Positions 49,584 to 60,800 of a stretch of DNA of 64,000 nucleotides are shown here, one piece after another (the first letter of the stretch is position 1; every line of letters begins with the position of its first letter). This DNA comes from Zonotrichia leucophrys gambelii (Eukaryota; Chordata; Aves; Passeriformes; Passerellidae). The DNA is taken from positions 2,116,319 to 2,180,318 of the forward strand of contig NC_088194.1 in NCBI RefSeq assembly GCF_028769735.1, given 5' to 3'. The notes beneath the pieces are model-generated. The model was not told where the DNA came from. It worked only from the letters and a program-made list of their open reading frames with translations, and searched no databases. Position numbers and translations under genes: made by a program.

Positions 49584-52419
49584 TCAGTCGGTTTTGCGGT
49601 GGTTGTTGTTGAGGACGGGGTGGCCGTTGGAGAGGGGACCGTTCTTGGTCACCTCCTCCTCCTCCTCGGTGTTGTCCGTCTCCTCACGGTCACTCCGCTC
49701 GTCCTCCACCACCTGTGGGCAGAGGGCAAAGGGGGTTCAGGCAGCAGCTCCCCCCATTTTCCTGCCGTGCCTCAGTTTCCCCATTGCAACCACAGCGGTT
49801 TCTCCCCACAGCGGATCTGGGGAGCCAAAGGCAGTTGGGATTCAGATCTGGGGGTCTTTCCTTCCCCAAGCCCCCTCTCACCTTTCCAGTTATGAACTTC
49901 TGGGCCATGCGGATGATGAGGTAGGCCCAGAAGATGTGCAGCGACTGCAGCACCACCATCATGAAGTTGAAGAAGTAGTAACCAAAGAAGGCAGGGTAGA
50001 GATCCAGCGGATAAACCATCGTGCAGTGCATGATCCTACCACGAAAAGCCACTCCTGTCACTGAGGCTCCCCCAGCCCCTGCCTCAGTTTCCCCCGTTCC
50101 CCAGCAGAGCTCACCAGAAGGGGAGGATGACCAGGCGGGTGATGATGAAGACGGCGGCGAAGACGATGAAGATGTTGTTGCAGGTGTTCCTCCACCCGGC
50201 GTAGTTGAACATTTTGGCAGACTGGGGGGGAAAAGGGGGTGAGCAGGGCAGGGGGCACAGGATGGGGCAGTGGTGGCAGCAGGGCAGGGGGACACACCAA
50301 CCTCCAGCAGATAATCCGAGGAGTCGTGCAGGGCCATGATCAGAGTCCCGGCACGGACGTAGTTGGCAAACCAGGAGAAGCTGATGAGGATGATGGTGGC
50401 AACGTGGTGGATGATTTGCTCTTTGAAGTCCTGTGCCCAAAGCAAAGGGAAGCTCAGCAAAGGGAGGGTTACAGCAAACCCCCATCCCACAGCCCCTGGG
50501 CTTCTCCCACCTTCCAGAGGCTCCAGTTACCCACAAGACAACGGGTTCCCTTCAAGAAATGAGCTTTTCTTGCTTTTTCCTGCTCCTGTGCCCACATCCT
50601 CCCAGCTGCTCCCTCCTGCCCACCACGAGGGTGAAGAAAACCCTGCTGAGATGTCCATCCCAGTGTCCCCCAGCCCATCCCGGTGTCCCCCAGCCCATCC
50701 CAGTGTCCCCCAGCCCATCCCAGTGTCCCCCAGCCCATCCCGGTGTCCCCCAGCCCATCCCAGTGTCCCCCAGCCCATCCCAGTGTCCCCCAGCCCATTC
50801 CGGTGTCCCCCAGCCCATCCCAGTGTCCCCCAGCCCATCCCGGTGTCCCCCAGCCCATCCCGGTGTCCCCCAGCCCATCCCGGTGTCCCCCAGCCCATCC
50901 CGGTGTCCCCACCTTGCGCTTGACGTCGGAGGCGATGCTGAAGAGCAGGGACCAGTAGAAGGAGAGCTCGATCATGTAGTACCAGTACTGGGAGGGCAGC
51001 ACGCTCTGGGGGCAAGGGACAGGTTGGGGGGTTCCTCTGTGTCCCCTTCTCTGAGCACCATCTGGGTGCCCCGAGGACCCCCAAACCCTCCTGCACCCCC
51101 AGTTCCCCCTGGTGCTCAGGAGAAGCCGTGGGCTGAGCTGGGGTGGGATCTGTGCTCACCTGGATGGGGTATCCCTTCCACACCTCCCGCAGGTCGTAGA
51201 ACCAAGGTTTCTGCAGCAGGGGGAGACACAGGAGTCAGAGGGGCCGGGGGGGCTGGGGGAGCAAGGGGAGGGGGCAATACTCACATCCACTATGACAGCC
51301 ATGCCAGCAATGAAAGCAATAAGGTAAAAGGTGAATCTCCAACTGGAAAAAGGAAGCAGACGTTCCTCAGATGGGCACCGGGGAGAGGAGTGAGGAGGAC
51401 GGACCCAAATCCTGCATCTCCCACCCTCCCAGGCAGCTCCTGGCCAAGCTGGGACCCCCAGAGCCCCCCAGGGTGGAGGGACAGTGACACCAGGCAGGAG
51501 GGGGGGTCTCACCTGGCCTCCCTGAATTTCTTGAGCAGGCTGGGCCGGTCCTGGTTGCGGCGGCGGCGGAACCAGCGCTCGACCTGGCGCACGGTGCAGC
51601 CGCTCTTCTTGGAGAGCATCTCCACGTCGGCCTGGGGACACCAGGGCAGCCCCACTGTGTCACACAGCCCTGCCTCTGCCACCCTCACCCCCTGGCCACC
51701 CCCCGAGCCCTCACCTGCTTGGGGTGTTTGCTGGTGGCAGCGTAAAACCTCTCCAGCACCGCGTTGGGGGTGGCTTTTAACCGCACCTTCTCCTTGACGT
51801 TCAGCAGCCCGGCCAGGGGGGTGGCCACGTACCTGGGGAAGGAATTCCTGTCACCTGCATGGTTTGGCACCATTAAAGCCACTCAGGGACCCACGAACAC
51901 TCAATGCCTCGGTCTCCCCATGCTGCTGTGCCTCCTCCAGGGTGGGTTTTGCCAAGGGGAGCCCCCCAGGTCCCTCTGTCACGGGCTGTCCCCACTCTGC
52001 CCCTCCCTTCTCTTGCTATCCCAACAAAGCCGGGTCTGTTCCCATTGTTTGCCCAACAAATCACTCCCTAAAGGCCGTGTTTGTGTGGGGAAAAGGGAGC
52101 ACGTGGGTTTGTCAGGGGGGATCAGGACCCCCAGCTCGGCTGAGCACAAGGTGCCACATGCCAGGGTTCAGCCACAGCCCCCAGGGCATCGGGAGAGCCA
52201 GATCGGGGGCTCAGCATCCGTGCCCACCCCCAGGGAAGGGACTCACGTCTCAAAGAGGTGCCGGACAACGAGGAAGAGGAAGGCCAAGGGGAGGGTGATG
52301 TACAGGTCAGAGGCTTTGGCATAGACTCGCCCATCCCGGTCCTCCAGGTCAGCCCAGGTGAGGTTTGCCGGGAGCCAGAGCCGTTCCCACCAAAAATAGC
52401 TGTACAAGGTCTGAAACAT
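49584..52419 (-). CDS. CERS2: Ceramide synthase 2, complete, 10 coding exons
   Basis: ER membrane enzyme that N-acylates sphinganine, in mammals with C22-C24 acyl-CoA. Exons 5' to 3': 52419-52247, 51832-51715, 51631-51513, 51342-51285, 51210-51160, 51005-50913, 50430-50302, 50221-50115, 50035-49882, 49712-49584. Sum 1,131 nt, 376 codons plus TGA (human 380), all phases consistent. [17 protein letters not shown] start; N-glycosylation site NLT near residue 19; first membrane helix [14 protein letters not shown]; Hox-like domain with [23 protein letters not shown]/Lag1p domain with catalytic His212-His213 in [16 protein letters not shown]; acidic tail [11 protein letters not shown] before [16 protein letters not shown]. 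The near identity to CERS2 in the tail separates it from CERS3-6. Confidence 0.97.
50653..50910. repeat. 20-bp minisatellite abutting a CERS2 splice donor
   Basis: About 13 copies of CAGCCCATCCCGGTGTCCCC, alternating with an A-for-G variant (CCCAGTGTCCCC). The array begins at intron position 3 after the donor of exon 51005-50913 (GT at 50912-50911). The 20-bp period gives long Pro/Ser/His or Gly/Trp/Asp frames that are not genes. Confidence 0.96.
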
Positions 52420-52479
52420 GCTGAGGGAAGGGAAAGGGGGAGAGGTGAGGGGGGCATCTCCGAGGAGAAGGCCGATCCC

Positions 52480-53935
52480 ACCCCGGCCCCACCTGGCACC
52501 CCAATTTCCACCTCGGCTCCCAGCGAGGCCCCGCTGAAATGCCCGTCGGAGCTCGGCTCGGGCACCGAGGGACTTTGCTCCCTGCAGCCCGGAGGTCAGA
52601 GGGTGATCATTAACAGGGGCCCCAGTCCTGCTTCCAGCCTGCTCGGCTCCTGCAGCCAGCCCGAGGGAACAGCCGGGCTCCCCGTCCGCACCGGGACCGC
52701 AACCCCGGCTCCGCACCGGGAGCGGGGAGAAACCCCCGACTTTGGTTTCCCTCCCGTGCGTGCATCCCGCGGCCGATCCAAACCCGATTCCCGGTGGGAA
52801 ACGGAGGCACGGAGCCCACCGCCAGCGCTGCGAGGCCCGGCACGGCCCCAGCGCGGGATTAGGGATTTGTGGCCACACAATGAGCACCTTTGTGCCTTAA
52901 AAAGGCTCCGGACGGGGGAGCGGCCCCTCGGGGCCAGCGGGGTCAGCGCATCCCGGCTCCCCGTCCCAACCCACCGGCCGATTCTGGGGAACCCCGCGGG
53001 GTCGGGATGGGCTCGGTTGGGATCGCAGCCCCGGGACGCGAATCCCCGACACGGATTGTGGCGAGGGCCGGGGCGGCTCCGCTCGGCCGCGGGAGGAAGA
53101 GGAACCACCGTGGCCGGTTTCGCAAGGGCGGGCGGGAGGGAGGTGCCGCAATTCCCGGCTCCCGGGGCCGTGCCGCGGGCAGGTAACGGGAGGGGAGCGT
53201 GGGAGGACGGGGTGAGGCCCCGGTCAGGGCCGGCAGCTCCTTCTCCCCCGGGGCACCGGCGGCACGGCGCGATGTGTGGGCACCGGGGCACGGAGCCGGT
53301 GCAGGAGGGGGCACCGCCAGGCCGGACCCCCCTCCCCAGAGGTGATTTTAGCAGCGATCCTGCTGGAAACCGACAAACCCTGACGTTTTGTAGTCGTGGG
53401 CAGATAAACGGGACCGGGAGGGATCCGGGCCCGGGGGCTGCGCGCCCGACCGGGCCGGGGGGCAGCGACCCCGCCGGGGCCCGAGGCCGCTGTGGGCCCG
53501 GGGGGGCCCCGCCTTCACCCGGCCCCGCCCGGGCAGCCCCGGGGGGCCCCGGCGGGCCCTGCCCGAGGGCGGATGGAGGCCCGGGATGGCTCCGGTGCGC
53601 GCCCAACGCCCGCAGAAAGGCCCGGCCGCGGGCCTGGCGCGGGGGGGGCGAGCGGGAACCATCCCGCGGCCCCCTCCGGGCGGCCCCTCGCGGAACGGGG
53701 CGGCCCCGCGCGCCCCCGGCCGCACTCACCCGCAGCCGCCGCCGGTGCCCTCACGGAGCCGCCGCCGCCCGGAGCCCTCACGGAGCCGCCGCTCGCCCCC
53801 CTCCGTCCCGCGCGCGCCCCGCGCCAGGCAGCGGCGGCAGTGACGTCACCGCGGACCCGGGAGTGACGTCACCGCAACGCCGCGGGGAGCGGCGCCCGCC
53901 GTGGGGCGGGGCGGGGCGGAGCCCAGGCGTGAGCA
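52480..53935 (-). promoter_or_regulatory. CERS2: CERS2 CpG island and first intron
   Basis: Very GC- and CpG-rich. It covers the CERS2 first intron and promoter. Long open frames run through it on both strands but lack domain features and reflect the composition. Confidence 0.75.
53731..53871 (-). promoter_or_regulatory. CERS2: CERS2 first noncoding exon and twin CRE promoter
   Basis: On the minus strand a consensus donor (GCGG|GTGAGTGCGG) places the end of a noncoding first exon near 53730. Upstream are two perfect palindromic CREs, TGACGTCA at 53841-53848 and 53864-53871, each in the context GTGACGTCACCGC, 23 bp apart. No TATA box. The TSS probably lies at 53750-53835. Confidence 0.65.
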
Positions 53936-53979
53936 ATCGACCGCCGAGACGGGATCCGTGCGCCCCCCTATGGATCCCG

Positions 53980-54345
53980 AGGTGCTCCATATACACCCCA
54001 TATAGACACCCTATAGACAGCCCTATATGTGCCTTGGGCACCCCATATAAACACCCTATAGAAAGCCCTATATGTGCCCTATATACCCCCTATAGACAGC
54101 CCTATATGTGCCCTATATACCCCCTATAGACAGCCCTATATGTGCCCTGTGCACACCATATAGACACCCTATAGAGAGCCCTGTATGTGCCCCACATACA
54201 CCCCATATACCCCTTACAAACAGCCCCATATGTACCCCATATACCCCCTATAGGTGCCCCATATACATCCCACATACACCCCCTATAGACAGCCCTATAT
54301 GTGCCCCACATACCCCCTACAGACGCCCCATTTGAGCCTCATTTG
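53980..54345. repeat. CCCTATATGTGCC minisatellite between CERS2 and MINDY1
   Basis: About 14 units of roughly 20-35 bp built from CCCTATATGTGCCCTATATA and CCCCCTATAGACAG, with CACATACACCCCATAT variants. It lies where ANXA9 would be expected from the human order. Confidence 0.92.
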
Positions 54346-54886
54346 TGCCCCTATGGAACCCCACAGGCCCCACTCGCCCTCTGTCGCCGCCTGGCGGCCA
54401 CGCCTCGCCACTGCACCCCACAGAGGGGACCCCAAACTCGCGGAGGAACCGTGACCCCAAATCCCCCAAAAAAACCCCAAATCTCCCAAACCCGCGGAGG
54501 AACTGCGAGCCCAAATCCCCCAAAAGCCCCCCAAATCCCCTCAATCCCCCCCCAAACCCCTGTGTCCCCAGAGAACAGAAGTCCCCACTGATGCCAGGGT
54601 GCAGGGGGACAAGTCCTTTACTTGCCGAGGGCTAAGGCCACATTTTGAACAGGGGTGTGCGGGTGTCCCCCCATCCCCACACCCACACCCACCCGTGTCC
54701 TGGAGTGTGGATTGAGGTGTGGGACCCCCCCTGTGTTAAGGCCACTGGGAAGTTTGGGGTGTTCCTGGGGTGGTCTCAGACGGTCACCCCTCATCTCCAG
54801 CCCACAGGGACCCCCAGGATGTCCCTGGAGGATGCAGAGCAGGGTTTTGGGGGGCTGCAGGCGTGGGGACCCCCAGGCACGGGGTG
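54346..54886. other. CERS2-MINDY1 interval and MINDY1 3' UTR
   Basis: No coding exon was recognised. Short direct repeats CCAAATCCCCCAAAA at 54455-54550. A variant polyadenylation hexamer AGTAAA on the minus strand at 54617-54622, 265 bp after the MINDY1 stop, is the best candidate for its 3' end. Confidence 0.45.
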
Positions 54887-57800
54887 CTAGAGGAGGGTGC
54901 AGTCCGAATCCGGCCTCTGGCGCCGCCGCTCCGCCTGTGGGGACAGGGACAGGGCCAGGGCTGAGCTCTGGGGGGACGCACAGAGACCCCCAGGGCCAGC
55001 AGCACCCCCGGGTACCTGCGCTGGGAGCAGCTGAGGAGGAGCAGGGCGATGAGGATGAGGGTGAGGATGAGGATGGTGCTGCTGGTACTCCTCCTGCTGC
55101 AGCTGCCGCGCCAGCTCCAGGTCGCTGAGCACCGAGGAGGGGTCCTGTGCCTGCTGCAGTGACAGGGCCACCATGAAATCCTGGCAGGAGCACAGAGAGG
55201 GGGGTCAGACCCTGGGGAATCCACCATGGCACTCAGGTGTCCCCCCACTTGTTCCTGTCAGATTTTCTAAAAAATTCCCTTGCCCAGGGTTTTCTCCTGG
55301 GAAGCTGAGAAGCCTCAGCTCCTCGTGTTTTGCTGCCTTGGAATGTGCCTATTTTCTAAATTTTCTAAAAAAATTTCTAAATGTTTTCTAAAAACTCCCC
55401 TTGCCCAGGAATTTCTCCCAGGAAGCTGAGAAGCCTCAGCTTCTCCTGTGTTTGGCTGTTTCAGAATTTGATCTGGAGATTGTTTTTCCAGCACGTGAAT
55501 TGTTTTTATTTAATGACCAATCATGGTCCAGCTGCGTCAGGACTCTGGAAGGAGTCACTGTTTTTTATTATATTTATTATAATATGTAATAAAATATTAT
55601 TTCATTATTTATTATTTAAATTATTTCGATTTGTTATAAAATAAAATAAAATAATTATTACAATATTTCTAAAATTACTATAATATTTCTAAAGTATTTA
55701 TTATTATATTTATAAGGCATTTATTATACTATTTTATTTTATTATTTTATATTAATTATATTATTATTTATTTGAACAAGAATTTTAGCATTCTTGTTAA
55801 GCCTTCTGTCTGTATCCTTTCTCTATTTCTTTAGCGTAGTTTTAGTACAGTATTCTTATAATAATTCTTATAATATAATAATATAAAATTCTTATAATAA
55901 TAATCATCATCATCATAATTTTAGTATCATATTCTTATAGTCATTAGTATCGTATTCTTATAATAATAAAATATATTAATGGAATATAATAGCTTATTAT
56001 AGTCAGTATAATAATAAGTATTCTTATATAGTAATGTAATGTAATGATATGTAATATAATATAATATAATATAACATGATATGATATGATACGATATAAT
56101 ATAATATTATAATTATATATATAATTATAATATTATATATATATAATAATATATAATATTATATTATATGCTATTATATACTATTATATATACTATGATA
56201 TGATATGATATGATATGATATGATATGATATGATATGATATGATATAATATAATATAATATAATATAATATAATATAATATAATATAATATAATATAATA
56301 TAATATAATATAATATGAACCTTCTGAGAACACAGCCTCAGATCCATCTCTTCCCTCACCCTGGGGACCTCCCAAATCCCCAACCCGCTGCCACCACGTG
56401 TCCCCAAACCTGGTCCACTTGTCTCTGCTGCAGCCGGGGGTCCGGGGGGGCCGCGCTGGCCCCGTCCTTGCCCGGGGGGTGGCTGAGGTGGAACTCGGTG
56501 TCACAGAAGCAGCTGTCGCCATCCACGCTGTGCAGGCTCTCCCACACCACCCCCTCCTCCTGCAGGAAGCCCTGGTCGGTCACCAGCAGGTAGAGGTGGC
56601 CCTGGGCACAAGGGACAGTGCCACAGACACGTTCAATGAAAAATCCTTTTACTAGGATATTTTCTCCTGAGAGGCCTCAGGAATGAAATGTAAACAATGG
56701 TTATCTGCTGCTGTGGAATGCAACTGGTGCATCTTTGATTGGTCTCATGTGGTTGTTTTTAATTAATGGTCAATCACAGCCCGGCTGTCTCGGACTCTCT
56801 GAGAGTCACAAGATTTTATCATTCCATTCCTTCCTATTCCTTTCTGATGAAATCCTTTCTTCTATTCTTTTAGCATAGTTATAATCTCATAATATAATAT
56901 AATATAATAATTTATAATAATATATACAAATATATATAATATATTATATATAATATATTATAGAGATTATATATATTATATTATATATTATACATTATAT
57001 ATCATTAATAAAATAATAATATAATATTATATTACATTGTGTATAGTATAATGTACTATACTATACTACACTATACTATAATAATAATATAATATAATTA
57101 ATATAATATAATATATCATACCATAAAATAACAAAATAATAAATCAGTCTTCTGAAACCTGTGAACACCACCACGTTTAGTGACCCCACGTGAGGAACAT
57201 TCCCACAGGACAGGTGACAGTGGGCCCTGGGTGGGGGTCTGGGGGGACACAGAGGGCTCTGGGGGGCACAGAAAGCTCTGGGGGGCACAGAAAGCTCTGG
57301 GGGGGCACAGAAAGCTCTGGGGGGCACAGAGGGCTCTGGGGGGGCACAGAGGGCTCTGGGGGGCACAGAGGGCTCTCGGGGGCACTGAGGGCTCTCGGGG
57401 GCACTGAGGGCTCTGGGGGAGCACAGAAAGCTCTGGGGGAGCACAGAAGGCTCTGGGGGGCACAGAGGGCTCTGGGGGGCACAGAGGGTCGGGGCTCCCA
57501 CCTTGTGTTTGATCATGGTGCTGAAGTGGTTGTTGCGGAAGAAGACGCCGAGCTCTCCCTCGCGGGCGCGCGCCGTGAGCTCGCACAGCCCGTGGAAGGT
57601 CAGCTGGGACGCCGTGGCCTCCAGGAACTGCTCTGCCACCAGCCCTGAGGGGACAGCGGGGACGTGGCGGGGCCGGGGGTGCCCAGCTGTGCCCCCCAGG
57701 CCCGCGGGCAGCGGCAGGGCCGTTACCTTCGCTCACCAGGCGCGAGTCGCTGGCGTGCTTGCAGGTGATGATCTTCTCCACCAGCTGGTTGTAGCTGAGC

Positions 57801-60800
57801 TTGCCCACGGCCTGCACCTGCTCGGGGCTCTGTGGGGCGGCAGGGACACGGGGTGAGCTCCTGGTGGGCGTGGGGCCACAGCAGAGGGGTCTGAGGGTCC
57901 CTTCTGAGGGAAGGCAGCACCCAGGGCAGCCTCCTGCCATGGCCAGAGGAGCCGGGCACTGCCTCGGGTTCAGAGCCCCATCCCAAACATCACTGAGGGC
58001 TTTGGGGTGGGAATTTCTGGGATCATCTGGACACCCCCAAACCACAGGCAGGGACCCCTCCTGTTAGACCAGGCTCATCTGGAGCCCCTAAACCAGAGTC
58101 CTGCTAGACCAGGCTCATCTGGACACCCCCAAACCACAGGCAGGGACCCCTCCTGTTAGACCAGGCTCATCTGGAGCCCCTAAACCACAGGCAGGGACCC
58201 CTCCAGTTAGACCAGGCTCATCTGGAGCCCCTAAACCATAAGTAGGGACATCTCCTACTAGACCAGGTTCATCTGGACCCCCCCAAACCACAGTCCTGCT
58301 AGACCACGCTCATCTAGAACCCCCCTAAACCATAGTCCTGCTAGACCAGGCTCATCTGGACCTCCCCAAACCATAAGTAGGGACATCTCCTACTAGACCA
58401 GGCTCATCTAGAGCCCCCCTAAACCATAGTCCTGCTAGATCAGGCTCATCTAGAACCCCCCTAAACCATAGTCCTGCTAGATCAGGCTCTTCTGCACCCC
58501 CTCAAACCACAGTTATGGACATCTCCTGCTAGACCAGGTTCCTCCAGGCCCCATCCAACCTGGCCTTGAGCACTCCCAAGGTTGGGACATCCATCCTCAG
58601 CTCGGTCACCTTGGCCAGGAGGAGCCCCAGCTCCTCTCCAGCCCTGGGGACACCGCTGTGACCCCCCAGAAGCACCAGCAGCCAGGCAGGGGGGCTCACC
58701 TGGGGGTCCACCAGCCAGCCGTGGTACAGTGGGATGTTGAGGAGGTCGAAGACGATGCACTCGGGGGTGTACTCGAAATCTGAGACCCCCGTGAACCTCA
58801 CGTTGACGTCCAGCCCCGTGGAGAGCTTGGGCAGCACTGTCATGGTGTCACTGATGTTCTGGGGGGCAGCAAAACACGGGGAGGGGTCACTCCTGAAGGT
58901 GCCAGCCCAAATCCTGCAGCCAGCAGGGCTGTGTGCTCTGGGGGTGCTCCTCACCTGCTGGAAGTTCAGCTGCAGCCCCTCCGAGGTGTCCTTGGGTTGG
59001 GTGGCCAGGATGCAATTCCCTGTGAGACAGCGGGGTCAGAGCCCCCCCCAGGGAATGTGGGGGTCCCACTGGAGCCCCCACTCCATTCCTGGTGCCACAG
59101 CAGGGTCCCCACTCACCCAAATGTGCCATCAGCTCCTCGGCCGTGACCACCTCTGTCTGCGGGGGCAGCTTCACCTGGGGGCAACCAGAGCAGGCTGGAG
59201 ACCATCCCATTGATCCCATCCCATCCCATTGATCCCATCCCATCCCATTGATCCCATCCCATTGATCCCATCCCATCCCACTGATCCCATCTCACTGATA
59301 ACATCCCATCCCATCCCATCCCATCCCATCGATAACATCCCATTGATCCCTTCTCATCCCATCAATCCCATTGATCCCTTCCCACTGATAACATCCCATC
59401 CCAGCCCAGCCCAGCCCAGCGATCTTATCCCATTGATCCCATCCCATCTCATTGATCCCATTTATCCCATCCCATTGATCCCATCCCATCCTATTGATCC
59501 CATCCATTCTATTGATCCCATCCCATCCTATTGATCCCATCCCATCCTACTGATCCCATCCCATCCATTGATCCCATCCATCCTATTGATCCCATCCCAT
59601 CCCATTGATCCCATCCCATTCCATTGATCCCATCCCATCCCATTGATCCCATCCCATTGATCCCATCCCATTGATCCCATCCCATCCCATTGATCCCATC
59701 CCATCCCATTGATCCCATCCCATCCCATTGATCCCATCCCATCCCATTGGATACATCCATCCTATTGATCCCATCCCATTGATCCCATCCCATCCCATTG
59801 ATCCCATCCCATCCCATTGATAACATCCCATTGATCCCTTCCCATCCCATCAATCCCATTGATCCTTTCCCACTGATAACATCCCAGCCCAGCCCAGCCC
59901 AGCCCAGCCCAGCCCAGTGATCTGATTCCATTGATCCCATCCCATCCCATTGATCCCATTTATCCCATCCCATCCTATCCCATTGATCCCATCCCATTGA
60001 TCCCATTGATCCCATCCCATTGCATTGATCCCACCCCATCCCATCTTATGCCTCCCATCCCACTGATCCCATTGATGCCATTGATCCCATCCCATCCCAT
60101 CAATCCCACCCCACCCCTGGGACCCCTCCCCAGGGGATCTGGGGGTCCGAAGCCCCCCCAGCTTGCCTTCCACTGCAGGAGGAGGATGTTGATGATGGCC
60201 AGCAGCGGGCAGGGCCCGTTCTCGCCCTGGGTCACCAGGGCCGTGCGCTGCCCCTTCCACAGGATCCACTTGACAAAGTAAAAATCCCCGGGGGGCTGCG
60301 CCCGGGGGGGCTCGGCCGGCGGGGACCCCCTGTCCTGGGGGGACCCCCTGTCCTGGGGAGACCCCTCCTCCTTCAGGGACCCCTTGTCCTGTGGGAGCTG
60401 CTCTTTGGGGGACCCCCCTTCCTTCGGGGACCCTTCCTCCTTTGGGGACCCCTCCTCATGCAGGGGCTGCTGTTCCTTGGGGGAGCCCCCCGGGGGTCCC
60501 TGGGGGCTGGAGACCCCCTCCAGCTGCCTGGATGGACCCCCAGAACCTTCCTGGGGATTCCCTGCACCGGGAATTGTGTCACCAACATTGGGAATTGCGT
60601 CATCAACATTGGGAATTCCATCCCTAAAATTGGGAATTGTGTCCCCAGCATTGGGAATTGTGTCCCCAACACCGGGAATTCTGTCACCTACACCAGGAAT
60701 TGTGTCACCAACAGCAGGAATTGTGTCACCAGCACCGGGAATTTCATCCTCAACATTGGGAATTGTGTCCCCAACACCGGGAATTCTGTCACCAACATCG

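Noticed and set aside
48862..50064. 400-codon plus-strand open frame near the CERS2 3' end
   Set aside because: Antisense to CERS2 coding exons and GC-rich 3' flank; no recognisable motif.
50653..50910. Regular spaced repeats resembling a CRISPR array
   Set aside because: A head-to-tail 20-bp minisatellite without spacers in a eukaryotic intron.
50433..51797. 454-codon plus-strand open frame
   Set aside because: Antisense to real CERS2 exons and passing through the 20-bp minisatellite, which gives its Pro/Ser/His repeat.
52258..54129. 623-codon plus-strand open frame across the CERS2 CpG island
   Set aside because: Stop-poor because of extreme GC content; Pro/Arg/Gly-rich without a domain, and antisense to CERS2 exon 1 and its promoter.
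59509..60039. Met/Gly/Trp/Asp-rich minus-strand frames
   Set aside because: Direct translation of the CCCAT/ATTGAT satellite in MINDY1 intron 1.
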